Shown here: positions 1-9,604 of the stretch, one piece after another
Numbering within the stretch: the stretch's first letter is position 1
Layout: each line of letters opens with the position of its first letter
Assembly: GCA_000168995.1 (NCBI GenBank)
Contig: AAUX01000001.1
Location: forward strand, 992,001-1,056,000
Direction: 5' to 3'
Source of the DNA: Methylophilales bacterium HTCC2181
Lineage (GTDB): Bacteria; Pseudomonadota; Gammaproteobacteria; Burkholderiales; Methylophilaceae
Length of the DNA stretch: 64,000 nucleotides
Position numbers and translations under genes: made by a program
Notes under the pieces: model-generated
What the model saw: only the letters and a program-made list of their open reading frames with translations
Told to the model about the DNA's origin: nothing
Database searches by the model: none

Positions 1-300
1 TAGATCGTCCGCGGCTGCCCACATAAAATAGGTTCCGGTGGCCTTTGTAAGAACATTGAGAAAGTTCAAGGCTACCCCCTTATTGGTCGGTTGTTTTTCA
101 TACCTTACTCTTGGGTCTTTTTTTGCATAGTCAAGACAGATTATTGGGGTGTTATCTGTAGACCCGTTATCAGAGATTAAAATTTCAATATTGGGGTAAG
201 TCTGACTCAAAATAGATTCCAGAGTCTCCGTAAGATATTTAGCACCATTGAATACAGGCACACCTACGCTAACCAACGGGACTAATTTAGTATCAATCAT
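1..300 (-). CDS. Family 2 glycosyltransferase, partial (C-terminus outside window)
   Basis: Only the first 100 codons are present; the gene runs off the left edge. The ATG at 300 overlaps the TGA of the flippase gene upstream (ATGA), so the two are translationally coupled. The visible part is the start of a GT-A fold: a first strand ending in VGVPVFNGA, then ISDNGSTDNT (the nucleotide-binding Asp segment of family 2 enzymes), and AAADDL at the edge, which fits the DxD-like metal/sugar-nucleotide site. It probably adds one sugar of the surface glycan on the cytoplasmic face of the membrane. Donor and acceptor cannot be told from this fragment. Confidence 0.85.
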   Translation of the reverse strand, partial: MIDTKLVPLVSVGVPVFNGAKYLTETLESILSQTYPNIEILISDNGSTDNTPIICLDYAKKDPRVRYEKQPTNKGVALNFLNVLTKATGTYFMWAAADDL

Positions 301-1805
301 TTTGTTTTAATTAAGGGTAAAAACATATTCAACATCAAAGGTCTGAGCGTCGAAGACATAAAGACTGCAAATGCTACAGAAATAAACCAAACTACAATAT
401 AAAATAACAGTTTCGTTAATTCGCTCTCTAGGTTCACGTAGACTGTTGCTCTAAAAAATATTACCACAGAGACAATGTATGCCATGGGCTTTAAAATATC
501 CTCCACATACCAAGTTCTTTTTTCTGTTCGCAAAAGTTTCTTAAACATAAAATGCATGCCCACACTAACGTACCCCAAATTTAACAAGACCCATATCCAT
601 GCAGCACCAACTCCACCATACATTGGGGTAAAAATATATATTGAAGGAAGTATAAAAATAACCCCCACAAGATTAACCCAAAGACCAAACCGAGTCCAAC
701 CATAAGCCAACTGAATCTGGTAAGGCATCCAAACTAAACAATTCAAAAAGCAACCAAGCACAAGAGGAAGCAATATGGGTGAAACATTAGAGGCCAATTC
801 TGCATCCCCCGTCCATAAGAAGACTATATCATTGCGAAAAAAAAGTAGGATTGCAGCAAAGGACCCTACTAGCAAGGAAACCATCTGCGACCCTTGGTGG
901 TAGAGTTTACATAAACCAACATCTTTTTTATTGGCGACAAGATCAACAAATTTTGGGTAATAAGCTTGGCTCATGGGTAATGCAAGTAGCAACGTAGATG
1001 AGGCAACGGTCCATGCTAAGGTGTAATGTCCATACACCTCCAGCGATAACAAGCCTGACAACAAGATCTTGTCAAATTGAGTCATCATAATTGCGAGTAA
1101 TGAGATGCCAGACATACCTATTGCAAACTTCCAAACTCGCCGTATGGATAAAAACGAGGCTACCGGATTCCCTTTTTTTTTTGGGAGATAGTAGTAGGTA
1201 AAAACCATTAGCATTAATAAGGAGATCATAGAGGCGGCCAGTTGCCACATAAAGAACGCTACAATTGAATTGTTTACCATGGAAAGTATCAATAAAGCCC
1301 CACCAAATCTTGTCAAAGAAGCGAGACCAGTAATCATATTTGCAGCTACCTGTTTTTCAATGCCAAGAAGTGATCGAAGATAAATCAGCTCTAAAGGTCT
1401 TAAGGCTATAATTGCTCCCATAAAGATGACAGCATTACTTATAGTATTGGATGATATATTTTCTGCTTTAAGCCAGTTGTAAGCAATAAAATCAGACGAT
1501 CCCCATACCAATAAAAATATAATAGTAGCCATAAAAAGTAGCACGTATTCGACGCTTCGCAATAAATTTTTTATCGATATTGAGGTATATTTTCCAGCCT
1601 TAAACCTTGCCATTTCACGGTTTAGTGTTTGTGAGAAACCCAGATCAAGAACAATCAAACACGCCTGCAGGGTTATGAATAATCCGATTAAGCCGTAAGC
1701 CTCCATGCCTAGATACTTAATATAAAATGGAAGAAATACAATACTCATCAGAGCCGTCCAGCCCTGCCCTAAAAAGTTGGCAACAACATTCTTTTTTAAT
1801 GACAT
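297..1805 (-). CDS. wzx: Wzx-type O-antigen/polysaccharide flippase
   Basis: 502 residues, hydrophobic throughout with about a dozen predicted membrane spans and short charged loops. The N-terminus (KKNVVANFLGQGWTALMSIV) and the later segment MSQAYYPKFVDLV resemble the MATE-like polysaccharide transporter family (Wzx/RfbX, MOP superfamily), which flips lipid-linked oligosaccharide units across the inner membrane. Length is normal for the family. It is followed with ATGA overlap by a glycosyltransferase and preceded after 33 nt by a CmcI-type gene. A second, ABC-type flippase lies at 23801-25567, so the locus encodes two export routes. Family assignment is firm; the substrate is unknown. Confidence 0.88.
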   Translation of the reverse strand: MSLKKNVVANFLGQGWTALMSIVFLPFYIKYLGMEAYGLIGLFITLQACLIVLDLGFSQTLNREMARFKAGKYTSISIKNLLRSVEYVLLFMATIIFLLVWGSSDFIAYNWLKAENISSNTISNAVIFMGAIIALRPLELIYLRSLLGIEKQVAANMITGLASLTRFGGALLILSMVNNSIVAFFMWQLAASMISLLMLMVFTYYYLPKKKGNPVASFLSIRRVWKFAIGMSGISLLAIMMTQFDKILLSGLLSLEVYGHYTLAWTVASSTLLLALPMSQAYYPKFVDLVANKKDVGLCKLYHQGSQMVSLLVGSFAAILLFFRNDIVFLWTGDAELASNVSPILLPLVLGCFLNCLVWMPYQIQLAYGWTRFGLWVNLVGVIFILPSIYIFTPMYGGVGAAWIWVLLNLGYVSVGMHFMFKKLLRTEKRTWYVEDILKPMAYIVSVVIFFRATVYVNLESELTKLLFYIVVWFISVAFAVFMSSTLRPLMLNMFLPLIKTK

Positions 1806-1838
1806 TAAATTAAATGCACTCTTACGTGTAAAGAATAC

Positions 1839-2606
1839 TTATCGAGTACGTTTAAGGTAACCATCTGGAGCAACGGTAATGAGCAGTTTATTTTGTATGC
1901 TTTTGTCTATTTCAAACTCTGAATGTGTTTTAAGGTATTCCCATACCGCTGTTTTTGGGTTGTCACCAGAGCCCCAAGGGCGATCTGGAAACATATCTGC
2001 AGGTATATCTTCTATAACAGTATCAAATACAACACAGTAACTACCTACGCTCGTCAGTGATGCATAGGCCTCCAACTCTGCTAAAACATGTTCATGAGTG
2101 TGATTAGAGTCAAGACTTATCAATATTTTCTTATAATTTTTCGAGTACTCGTGTACTTGTGAAATAATATCTTGCGCTATAGATGAACCTTGAATCATAT
2201 CTATTCGATTCGCCATCGGATGCGCTTCAATTGCAATACGGTTATGTTCTCGAATATCAATATCAATGCCTAAAACACGACGTTTTGGCATCTTTGGATC
2301 TAACATTTCGCTATTTTCAATTGCCTCACAATAATCTAACATTGCAAGTAATGATGCATTCATAATTAATGAACCACCATGTGCAATACCTGTTTCAATA
2401 ATAAGGTCTGGTTTAATATCCCAAATGAGTTCTTGCATGGCTGCCATATCTTGAGGATATTGAATAATTGGTCGTCCTAACCACGAGAAGTTGTAGGAAT
2501 AATTTTTAAAAGCACTATCAATGAGCCACTGAAGAGAATTTTTTTTTAGCTTAAGGTCTTTAGTTAATTCTTGAATATTTAATAACACATCACTTTTATT
2601 ACTCAT
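1839..2606 (-). CDS. CmcI/rhamnosyl O-methyltransferase family protein
   Basis: 255 residues. The cephalosporin-hydroxylase (CmcI) family signature is visible: DLIIETGIAHGGSLIMNAS (SAM-binding loop region), VLGIDIDIREHN (acidic residues after the second strand) and ISLDSNHTHEHVLAELEAY (metal-site DSNH type motif). Despite the family name these proteins act as SAM-dependent O-methyltransferases on sugars or small molecules; here a sugar methylation in glycan assembly is the likely role. A truncated close relative, fused to an rfbF start, is found at 23154-23789. The gene ends the CDP-sugar module and precedes wzx. Confidence 0.85.
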   Translation of the reverse strand: MSNKSDVLLNIQELTKDLKLKKNSLQWLIDSAFKNYSYNFSWLGRPIIQYPQDMAAMQELIWDIKPDLIIETGIAHGGSLIMNASLLAMLDYCEAIENSEMLDPKMPKRRVLGIDIDIREHNRIAIEAHPMANRIDMIQGSSIAQDIISQVHEYSKNYKKILISLDSNHTHEHVLAELEAYASLTSVGSYCVVFDTVIEDIPADMFPDRPWGSGDNPKTAVWEYLKTHSEFEIDKSIQNKLLITVAPDGYLKRTR

Positions 2607-2617
2607 TTCTGTAATCC

Positions 2618-3385
2618 TTATAATTTTTTAAGACATATTAAACGAACTGGCCCAAATTCACCACTAAATGGAAGTCCTGCAGCGTAACGATGATGATCGT
2701 TAAAGTAATCTATATTGAGGTTCTTTTCTGAGCAAATCTTAGAATAAATGACCCTACTAACAAGATAATATGTGCTGCTAATATTAACTTCTTCAACAAC
2801 AGAAAAATATCCGCTTATGAAATCCAACAATTCCTTTCTATTAAAAAAATTATTATGGTCTCTCATTCCAATCTCTGGTAAACCAAAATCTTTTCTGACT
2901 TGATTAAAATTCTCATGTCCATCAATGAAATTTTCAATCATAAGATAAAGTCCATTCTTATTAAGTGCTTTATGGATATTTTTAATTGCATCCCTCTGCA
3001 AGTCCCATGACGGAAGATTTATAAGGCATCGTGTTGTATAAATTAAATCAAAATACTGTGTTAATTTTTCACAAACATCTTGTTGCTCAAATTTTAAATT
3101 ATGAATACTCATTGTAGAAATCAAATCGTTAGCATTACTTATCATGTGAGATGAATAGTCGTAACCTGAAAATAAGGAGCTTAAATATTTTTGAGAAAGC
3201 TTTATAGTTGTTCTTCCATCACCACAACCCATATCAGCAACTGACCTTGGCTTATATTTATTGATTCTCTCTGACAATACGTTACATTCTATTTCTCTCA
3301 AATACACATCCTGAGTTGTTGATTGAGCGGTAGAGTCAGTTGATGCTCGATCGTCCCAGTACTTTTTTATTTCTTTAAAATTCAT
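2618..3385 (-). CDS. Class I SAM-dependent methyltransferase
   Basis: 255 residues with SAM motif I VADMGCGDGRTT near residue 50, a motif II-like acidic segment (FSGYDYS) and the post-motif region DLIYTTRCLINLP. This is the usual small-molecule methyltransferase fold (Methyltransf_11/25-like). It lies between the DegT aminotransferase (3 nt downstream of it) and the CmcI-type gene, so it probably methylates an amino or hydroxyl group of the CDP-linked sugar made by this module, or the assembled glycan. The exact acceptor cannot be inferred. The C-terminal third (YAAGLPFSGEFGPVRLI) shows no known motif. Confidence 0.78.
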   Translation of the reverse strand: MNFKEIKKYWDDRASTDSTAQSTTQDVYLREIECNVLSERINKYKPRSVADMGCGDGRTTIKLSQKYLSSLFSGYDYSSHMISNANDLISTMSIHNLKFEQQDVCEKLTQYFDLIYTTRCLINLPSWDLQRDAIKNIHKALNKNGLYLMIENFIDGHENFNQVRKDFGLPEIGMRDHNNFFNRKELLDFISGYFSVVEEVNISSTYYLVSRVIYSKICSEKNLNIDYFNDHHRYAAGLPFSGEFGPVRLICLKKL

Positions 3386-3388
3386 TTT

Positions 3389-4519
3389 TTATATACCCTT
3401 TTTATTTAAAATTTTTAAAATGACATTTATAACAGAGTCTTGCTGGAGCTCTGTTATTTCATGAAAACTTGGCAAATTTATTGCTCTATTAGCTATATTC
3501 CACGAATTTTTATTCTCATCCTTACTCTTGGTCTTAGTCTTAAATATAGGTAAATATGATAAAGGGTAAAAGAAGACCCGCGCATCAATATTTTCTTGGA
3601 GAAACATATCTTTTATCAACTCTCTTGTAATTCCTATCGTCTTATCAAACACAACAGTAGGCATCCAATATCCATTTATGGTATTAGCTTTTTCTATGTT
3701 CATTTTTAAACTATCGACATTCAAAAGTTTTATTTTGTAATATTCAAATACCTCTCTTTTTCTTTTCACTAGATCATCGATTCTTTCGACCTGCCCAAAT
3801 CCTATTGCTGCCTGAATATTTGACATCTTGTATTTAAATCCAATTTCATCAGGCCAAAACTGTTTTGTTTGATTTCTTGATCTTCCATGATTTGATAAAG
3901 TCAACACTTGCTCATAAAGTTTAACGTCATTAGTTATAAACATTCCACCCTCACCAGTCGTTAATGTTTTTGTTCCGTGAAATGAAAATGTACCAAACTT
4001 ACCCATAGTGCCTGCATGCTTACCATACCACTTCGATCCAATGGCTTCTGCAGCGTCCTCAATAATAGGGATACCATATTTTTCTCCTATGGCTAGCAAT
4101 ATATCCATTTCACATACATTGCCGTAGATATGAGTAGCAATAATTGCTTTCGTGTTTGGGGTTATTGCGGCCTCAACTTTATCTGGATCAATACACCATG
4201 TATCTTCTAGAATATCAACAAAAATAGGCTTAGCACCTAAGTAGGTAATTGGTGATGCTGTTGCAATCCAATTCGTATCGGCTAGTATCACTTCGTCATC
4301 TGGCTTAAGACCAATTGCAGATAAGCCCATATGAAGCGCACCCGTGCAGCTTGATGTGGCAATTGCATACTTAGCGCCAGTAAATGTTTTGAATTTGTTT
4401 TCAAATTTTTCTATATATTCATAACACTTCTCACCCCAACCATTTCTTGCGGCATCGGTTGCATAACTAACCTCTAAATCTGTTATTGATGGTTTTGTGT
4501 AATGTATTTTTGGCTTCAT
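3389..4519 (-). CDS. DegT/DnrJ/EryC1/StrS sugar aminotransferase
   Basis: 376 residues from ATG 4519, chosen because it overlaps the upstream TGA as ATGA; a longer open frame reaches 4564 but runs inside the upstream gene. Family motifs: TSSCTGALHMGL (PLP phosphate binding), IEDAAEAIGSKW, and SFHGTKTLTTGEGG with the Schiff-base lysine. The lysine separates it from the related RfbH-type 3-dehydrases, in which histidine replaces lysine. It should transfer an amino group to a keto-sugar nucleotide. With rfbF, rfbG, an epimerase and a C-methyltransferase next to it, the likely substrate is a CDP-4-keto-6-deoxyhexose derivative, giving an amino deoxy sugar. The position of amination is not predictable. 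Confidence 0.88.
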   Translation of the reverse strand: MKPKIHYTKPSITDLEVSYATDAARNGWGEKCYEYIEKFENKFKTFTGAKYAIATSSCTGALHMGLSAIGLKPDDEVILADTNWIATASPITYLGAKPIFVDILEDTWCIDPDKVEAAITPNTKAIIATHIYGNVCEMDILLAIGEKYGIPIIEDAAEAIGSKWYGKHAGTMGKFGTFSFHGTKTLTTGEGGMFITNDVKLYEQVLTLSNHGRSRNQTKQFWPDEIGFKYKMSNIQAAIGFGQVERIDDLVKRKREVFEYYKIKLLNVDSLKMNIEKANTINGYWMPTVVFDKTIGITRELIKDMFLQENIDARVFFYPLSYLPIFKTKTKSKDENKNSWNIANRAINLPSFHEITELQQDSVINVILKILNKKGI

Positions 4520-5742
4520 AAGACTTCTATCTGAGGGACTGCTGTGACAAATTTTCCGGACCATTCTCTTATATAATGCAATTGCTCAATGACTTCATGC
4601 TTTAAATTCCAAGGCAAGATGAGGATATAGTCAGGCTTTAGACTTGTAATTATACTTTCATTCAAGATTGGGACTCTGCTCCCAGGTAAGTATTTATTTT
4701 GTTTAGCTGGGTTTTTATCAACCACACAAGTTAACAAGTCTTCTTTAATACCTGCAAAGTTTAATAATGTATTCCCTTTAGCCGCAGCACCATAACCGAT
4801 GACTTTTTTACCCGATTCTTTTGCCTCAATGAGAAATTTTGTTAGGCCATATTTAACCTTATTCGCTTTTTCTTGGAAATCGGCATAAAAATCAGCATTG
4901 TCCAAACCCAAGGCCTGCTCTTTCTTAAGTAACGACACAAAACGATCATTAACAGCATGCGTACCCGTGTCTTTACGTTGTGCAAAAACACGAAGGCTAC
5001 CGCCATGTGTTGGCATTTCTTCTACATCAAACACACTTAAGCCATTGGCAGTGAATAGGGCATTAACTGCGATCAGTGACAAGTAAGAAAAATGTTCATG
5101 ATAAATCGTATCGAATTGATTTTTCTCTATTAAGTTTAACAAATGAGGGAATTCAAATGTTGCCACACCATTATCTTTTAACAAATGCGTAAAACCAGAG
5201 ACAAAATCATTAATATCTGGCACATGCGCCAAGACATTATTTGCAGTAGTTAAATCGGCTTGTTTGCCTTCTGCAACTAACCGCTTTGCTAACTCGACCC
5301 CAAAAAATTCCTCAACAATCTCAATGCCTTTTTCTCTGGCAGCATTAGCGGTACTTTTCGTTGGCTCTACACCTAGACATGGAATATTTTGCTCTTTTAC
5401 ATACTGCAATAAATAGCCATCGTTGGCTGCTACTTCTACCACCATGCTGGTTTCATTTAAATCAAAACGGGATGCCGTAGACGCCACATAGGCTTTTGCA
5501 TGCGACAGCCATGAACTAGAGAATGAGCTGAAATAAGCGTACTCTTCATCAAACAACTCTTCTGCGCCAGCAAAGTCTTCTGTTTGAACTAGCCAACAGG
5601 CCTCACACACTAGGACATTTAACGGGAACCACTTTTCTGGTGCTTTTAGCGTCTCATTTGTTAGGTAAGCATTGGAGGGTGGGGCGCTACCTAAGTCAAC
5701 CAACGGGAGTATTAGTTCACTTTGACAATGGCGACACTTCAT
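4516..5742 (-). CDS. NDP-sugar C-methyltransferase with N-terminal zinc-binding domain
   Basis: 408 residues in the three-part layout of NDP-hexose C-methyltransferases (TylC3/NovU type): an N-terminal zinc-binding segment with CRHC near residue 3 and CEAC near residue 46, a central SAM domain (VVEVAANDGYLLQYV), and a C-terminal domain with VIGYGAAAKGNTLLNF. The catalytic-region motif YHEHFSYLSL is present. Such enzymes put a methyl group on C3 of a 4-keto sugar nucleotide, making branched sugars. It overlaps the epimerase upstream (5739-5742) and the aminotransferase downstream. In context the substrate is probably CDP-linked. Family assignment is strong. Confidence 0.9.
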   Translation of the reverse strand: MKCRHCQSELILPLVDLGSAPPSNAYLTNETLKAPEKWFPLNVLVCEACWLVQTEDFAGAEELFDEEYAYFSSFSSSWLSHAKAYVASTASRFDLNETSMVVEVAANDGYLLQYVKEQNIPCLGVEPTKSTANAAREKGIEIVEEFFGVELAKRLVAEGKQADLTTANNVLAHVPDINDFVSGFTHLLKDNGVATFEFPHLLNLIEKNQFDTIYHEHFSYLSLIAVNALFTANGLSVFDVEEMPTHGGSLRVFAQRKDTGTHAVNDRFVSLLKKEQALGLDNADFYADFQEKANKVKYGLTKFLIEAKESGKKVIGYGAAAKGNTLLNFAGIKEDLLTCVVDKNPAKQNKYLPGSRVPILNESIITSLKPDYILILPWNLKHEVIEQLHYIREWSGKFVTAVPQIEVL

Positions 5743-6302
5743 ACCATAACCCCCTCAAAGTTGTTGTCTATCATAGGGTGTGCCCTATCTCTTTCTGATA
5801 TGTCAGTGATTGACAGTGGAAAGGTAATTGCAAGCCTAGAGTCATTCATGTTGAGCGCTGCTTCCGAACCTTTTTCATAGGGTTTCGAATGTAGATAAAG
5901 TAATTCACAGTTATCCGTTAATGATTGAAATCCATGGGCAAACCCTTCGGGAATCAGCATACTCCGCTGATTTTTTTCGCTTAACATCTCGCTATGCCAG
6001 TGTAAAAAAGTGGGTGAGCCCTTTCGTAAGTCCACCGCAACATCAAAGATCTCCCCCTTAACACAGCTCACTAATTTAATTTCAGTGTGCGGCATTAATT
6101 GATAATGCAAACCTCTCACCGTACCTTTTTGATATGTCAGTGTTTGGTTTATCTGGCTCACTGATTTATTAAAACCATGCCCCGCAAACTCTTTAGCACA
6201 GTAGACTCTACTTAAAAAACCACGCGAATCATTGACAGTCCTTCTTTGCACTATTTTAAGTCCTTCCAAAGGTGTATCGGTAAAATCGAATTGTTGAGTC
6301 AT
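5739..6302 (-). CDS. RmlC-like NDP-4-keto-sugar epimerase of the CDP-sugar module
   Basis: 187 residues, cupin fold of the dTDP-4-dehydrorhamnose 3,5-epimerase family. Visible: VNDSRGFLSRVYCAKEF, GTVRGLHYQ with the catalytic His, DVAVDLRKGSPTF with the partner Asp, and [12 protein letters not shown]. It is the second RmlC-type gene here (the other is 8184-8732, next to rmlA) and is more divergent. Placed between rfbG and the C-methyltransferase, it probably epimerises the CDP-linked 4-keto intermediate, so it is not called rmlC proper. It overlaps both neighbours by 4 nt, as in a tight operon. Confidence 0.85.
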   Translation of the reverse strand: MTQQFDFTDTPLEGLKIVQRRTVNDSRGFLSRVYCAKEFAGHGFNKSVSQINQTLTYQKGTVRGLHYQLMPHTEIKLVSCVKGEIFDVAVDLRKGSPTFLHWHSEMLSEKNQRSMLIPEGFAHGFQSLTDNCELLYLHSKPYEKGSEAALNMNDSRLAITFPLSITDISERDRAHPMIDNNFEGVMV

Positions 6303-7378
6303 GAAGGGCTCACTAATTTTTCATGGTCATTAATCTGAGTTAAGCTAAAGTGTTGCATATTATCACCATTACGCCAGGCCTTATGCCAGGCAATAATACC
6401 ATCGACTGTGTTATCTAATGTCCATCTCGGTTGCCATTTCAGCTTGTTATTAGCTTTCGTGCTATCCAATGTTAAATAGTGTGCCTCATGGGGCTGGGGT
6501 GATCCATCCATACTCCATTTAGCTTGAGGAAAGGCTTGGTTTAATTTTTTCACAATGAACTCCACCGTTTTAGCATCCTTAACTGAAGGACCAAAGTTCC
6601 ATGCCTCGGCAAATGGCTGCCCTTCTTTGAGTAACTTTTCTCCTAATTGCAAATAGCCTTTTAGGGGCTCCAGGACATGCTGCCATGGACGTATAGCAGA
6701 GGGTGACCGGATAACTAACTCTTGGCCGCTGTCAACTGCTTTTAAAAAGTCGGGAATTAGTCGGTCAACCGACCAGTCCCCACCCCCAATGACGTTCCCC
6801 GCCCTTGCTGATGCAATAGCCACACCTTTATCCGCTAAAAATGACTGCCTGTACGAATTGGTAATAAGCTCAGAGCATCCCTTGCTACTTGCGTATGGAT
6901 CATACCCACCCATTGAATCCCCTTCGACAAAAGGCTTTAAGGATCCATTATTCTCATAGCACTTATCGGTCGTCACATTAATTAGAGCCTTAACTGTCGA
7001 CATTTTTCGTACCGCTTCAAAAAGGTTGACGGTGCCCATCACATTTGTTGTATAGGTTTCTACAGGATCGATATAGGACTGTCGAACCAAGGGTTGCGCG
7101 GCAAGATGAAACACAATATCGGGCTGCACTGATTTGATTGTCGTCTGCAGCATGCCCGCATCGCGAATGTCCGCAACCGTATGACTGGCCAAAAGACTCT
7201 CAACATTTGCTGCAACAAAGAAGCTGGGTGTTGTAGATGGAGCCAATGCATAGCCGTGAACGTGAGCGCCTAGACTATTTAACCATAAAGCTAACCAACC
7301 ACCTTTAAAACCCGTGTGGCCCGTTATTAATACCGACTTATTTTTCCAGAAAGAATCAATCAAGGCCAATTTTTCCAT
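6299..7378 (-). CDS. rfbG: CDP-glucose 4,6-dehydratase
   Basis: 359 residues from ATG 7378 ([20 protein letters not shown], the usual start of RfbG); an in-frame ATG at 7399 would add seven residues with no family support. NAD-binding [10 protein letters not shown], the TTDKCYEN segment and the catalytic YDPYASSKG (Tyr-x3-Lys) identify an extended SDR 4,6-dehydratase. It converts CDP-glucose to CDP-4-dehydro-6-deoxyglucose. The start lies 19 nt inside the 3' end of rfbF, which makes its substrate, and the stop overlaps the epimerase gene. Confidence 0.93.
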   Translation of the reverse strand: MEKLALIDSFWKNKSVLITGHTGFKGGWLALWLNSLGAHVHGYALAPSTTPSFFVAANVESLLASHTVADIRDAGMLQTTIKSVQPDIVFHLAAQPLVRQSYIDPVETYTTNVMGTVNLFEAVRKMSTVKALINVTTDKCYENNGSLKPFVEGDSMGGYDPYASSKGCSELITNSYRQSFLADKGVAIASARAGNVIGGGDWSVDRLIPDFLKAVDSGQELVIRSPSAIRPWQHVLEPLKGYLQLGEKLLKEGQPFAEAWNFGPSVKDAKTVEFIVKKLNQAFPQAKWSMDGSPQPHEAHYLTLDSTKANNKLKWQPRWTLDNTVDGIIAWHKAWRNGDNMQHFSLTQINDHEKLVSPS

Positions 7379-8133
7379 GGAGCCTGTCCCGACACCCATA
7401 ACGCTTCAAGAAGATTTTTTTCTCGCAACGTATCCATAGGCTGCCAGAATCCTTTGTGCATATATGCTCCAAGCTCAGCCTCTTTGGCAAGCCTTTCAAG
7501 TGGCTCGCGCTCCCAGCTAGATTGGTCGCCCTCAATATAATCAATACACTTCGGAGACAAGACAAAAAATCCTCCATTGATCCAACCACCATCTCCTTTA
7601 GGCTTTTCAACAAACCGACTGACCAAATTATTTTGTATATCAACCGAGCCATAACGGCCTGGGGGCTGAACAGCCGTGATGGTAGCTAATTTTTTTTGTG
7701 ACCGATGAAAGTCAATCAATCCTGTTATGTCGACATTAGCCAACCCATCCCCATAGGTAAAACAAAAGGCTTCCTGGTCAGACACATAATCTTTAACTCG
7801 CTTGAGCCGGCCACCGGTTAGGGTGTCCTCGCCTGTGTCAACCAAGGTTACCTTCCATGGTTCTGCATTTTTTTGGTGGACATCCATGGTGTTATTTTTC
7901 ATGTCAAATGTGACGTCTGACATATGAAGAAAATAATTGGCGAAGTACTCTTTAACAAGATAACCCTTATAACCGCAACAAATGACAAAATCATTAATAC
8001 CGTTAGCAGAGTATATTTTCATTAAATGCCACAGCATAGGTCTTCCGCCTATTTCAATCATCGGCTTGGGTTTAAGGTGAGTCTCCTCAGAAATTCTTGT
8101 TCCCAACCCACCAGCTAATATAACTGCTTTCAT
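7360..8133 (-). CDS. rfbF: Glucose-1-phosphate cytidylyltransferase
   Basis: 257 residues. N-terminal nucleotidyltransferase signature [18 protein letters not shown] followed by [16 protein letters not shown], then [13 protein letters not shown] (metal-binding Asp) and [19 protein letters not shown]. It makes CDP-glucose from CTP and glucose-1-phosphate and starts the CDP-deoxysugar branch completed by rfbG, the epimerase, the C-methyltransferase and the aminotransferase downstream. A mutated copy of its first 26 codons survives at 23711-23789. The 50 nt between rmlC and rfbF marks the joint between the dTDP-rhamnose and CDP-sugar modules. Confidence 0.95.
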   Translation of the reverse strand: MKAVILAGGLGTRISEETHLKPKPMIEIGGRPMLWHLMKIYSANGINDFVICCGYKGYLVKEYFANYFLHMSDVTFDMKNNTMDVHQKNAEPWKVTLVDTGEDTLTGGRLKRVKDYVSDQEAFCFTYGDGLANVDITGLIDFHRSQKKLATITAVQPPGRYGSVDIQNNLVSRFVEKPKGDGGWINGGFFVLSPKCIDYIEGDQSSWEREPLERLAKEAELGAYMHKGFWQPMDTLREKNLLEALWVSGQAPWKNWP

Positions 8134-8183
8134 CTACAACCCCTTTTCCAATAAAACCATATACTAAAAATAACGAATATTTA

Positions 8184-8732
8184 TCACGAAAATAAATCTG
8201 CTTCTTTAAATAGTTTTCCCAATGAATCCTTAGCGGAAAAAAATAATCTATCTTTGTTGGGCCAATTAATATTTAAAACAGAATCATTCCATGCAATACA
8301 CCGCTCATCGATTGGTGAATAAAAATTAGTGGCTTTGTAATACACCAAAGCAGTATCCGATAGAGTCAAAAATCCATGGGCAAATCCCTCAGGAATCCAT
8401 ATTTGTTTTTTATTTTCTGCTGACAAGGTAGCGGAAACGTATCGACCAAATGTTGACGAAGACCTTCTAATATCAACAGCAACATCAAAAACTTCTCCTT
8501 GAAGGACTGATACCAATTTGCCTTGAGGAAAAGGTGATTTTTGATAATGTAAGCCACGCAAAACTCCGGAAATTGATTGAGAAATATTATCTTGCACGAA
8601 GATGGCATCTTCATCTACAAACTCGTTAAAATTTTTCTGATTAAAAGTCTCATAAAAAAGACCTCTCTCATCCTTAAAGATTTTAGGATCTAAAATTTTT
8701 ACCTCAGGTATTGATAGTGAAGTGACCTTCAT
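8184..8732 (-). CDS. rmlC: dTDP-4-dehydrorhamnose 3,5-epimerase
   Basis: 182 residues, standard RmlC length. Motifs: [22 protein letters not shown] (catalytic His), [15 protein letters not shown] (partner Asp), [16 protein letters not shown] and [11 protein letters not shown] with the tyrosine used for C5 epimerisation. Step three of dTDP-L-rhamnose synthesis. The start overlaps the rmlA stop by 4 nt. Together with rmlA it is separated from rmlB and rmlD by about 21 kb, whereas these four genes usually sit together; the scar next to rmlA explains this. Confidence 0.93.
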   Translation of the reverse strand: MKVTSLSIPEVKILDPKIFKDERGLFYETFNQKNFNEFVDEDAIFVQDNISQSISGVLRGLHYQKSPFPQGKLVSVLQGEVFDVAVDIRRSSSTFGRYVSATLSAENKKQIWIPEGFAHGFLTLSDTALVYYKATNFYSPIDERCIAWNDSVLNINWPNKDRLFFSAKDSLGKLFKEADLFS

Positions 8733-9604
8733 GGTTTATTAATTAATCTCAAAAGATACTGCCCGTATTCATTTTTTTTAAGGGGGGTTGCTAAAGCTTC
8801 TAGTTGTATACTATCTATCCAATTATTTCGAAAGGCTATTTCTTCAGGGCACGCTACTTTTAAGCCTTGTCTATTTTCAATTGTAGCAATAAATTGCCCA
8901 GCTTCCAGTAATGAGTCGTGAGTGCCTGTGTCAAGCCACGCATAGCCACGATCCATTCGCTCAACATATAATTGATTACCTTCTAGGTATTTTTTGTTTA
9001 GGTCGGTTATCTCTAGCTCCCCACGTTTAGAGGGATGCAACTGCTTGGCGAGCTCCACGGCCCGATTGTCATAAAAGTACAATCCAGTCACGGCGAAGTT
9101 AGATTTAGGGTTAATGGGCTTCTCCTCAAGCGATTTGACCTGGTTGTTTTGGTCAAATTCAGCCACACCATAACGCTCTGGATCTTTAACATGGTAGACA
9201 AAAATTGTTGCTCCCTGCTCTCTCTCTGAAGCAGAATGAAGAAGCGAGTTTATATCGTGGCCATAAAAGATATTATCACCCAGGATAAGAGCTGTGGCAT
9301 TGTCCCCAATAAATGTCTCGCCAATAATCAGTGCTTGGGCAAGGCCATCGGGGCTTGGTTGTTCTTTGTAGCTAAGGTCTATCCCCCACTGAGACCCATC
9401 TCCTAATAGCGATTCAAACATCGGTAAATCATGGGGCGTTGAGATAATAAGAATCTCTCGGATTCCGGCCAGCATAAGAGTGGTAAGAGGATAATAGATC
9501 ATTGGCTTGTCATAGACCGGAAGTAACTGTTTTGATGTCACATGGGTTACTGGGTAGAGCCTTGTGCCCGAGCCGCCTGCGAGGATGATGCCTTTACGCT
9601 TCAT
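8729..9604 (-). CDS. rmlA: Glucose-1-phosphate thymidylyltransferase
   Basis: 291 residues from ATG 9604 ([18 protein letters not shown]); an upstream in-frame start at 9628 is rejected because it lies inside the rmlD remnant, whose TGA overlaps this ATG. Motifs: [30 protein letters not shown] (metal Asp), VTGLYFYDN and [13 protein letters not shown]. It makes dTDP-glucose, the first step of dTDP-rhamnose. The upstream rmlD is only a 3' remnant; the intact rmlD lies at 30656-31555 and is followed by a fragment of another rmlA start. Confidence 0.95.
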   Translation of the reverse strand: MKRKGIILAGGSGTRLYPVTHVTSKQLLPVYDKPMIYYPLTTLMLAGIREILIISTPHDLPMFESLLGDGSQWGIDLSYKEQPSPDGLAQALIIGETFIGDNATALILGDNIFYGHDINSLLHSASEREQGATIFVYHVKDPERYGVAEFDQNNQVKSLEEKPINPKSNFAVTGLYFYDNRAVELAKQLHPSKRGELEITDLNKKYLEGNQLYVERMDRGYAWLDTGTHDSLLEAGQFIATIENRQGLKVACPEEIAFRNNWIDSIQLEALATPLKKNEYGQYLLRLINKP

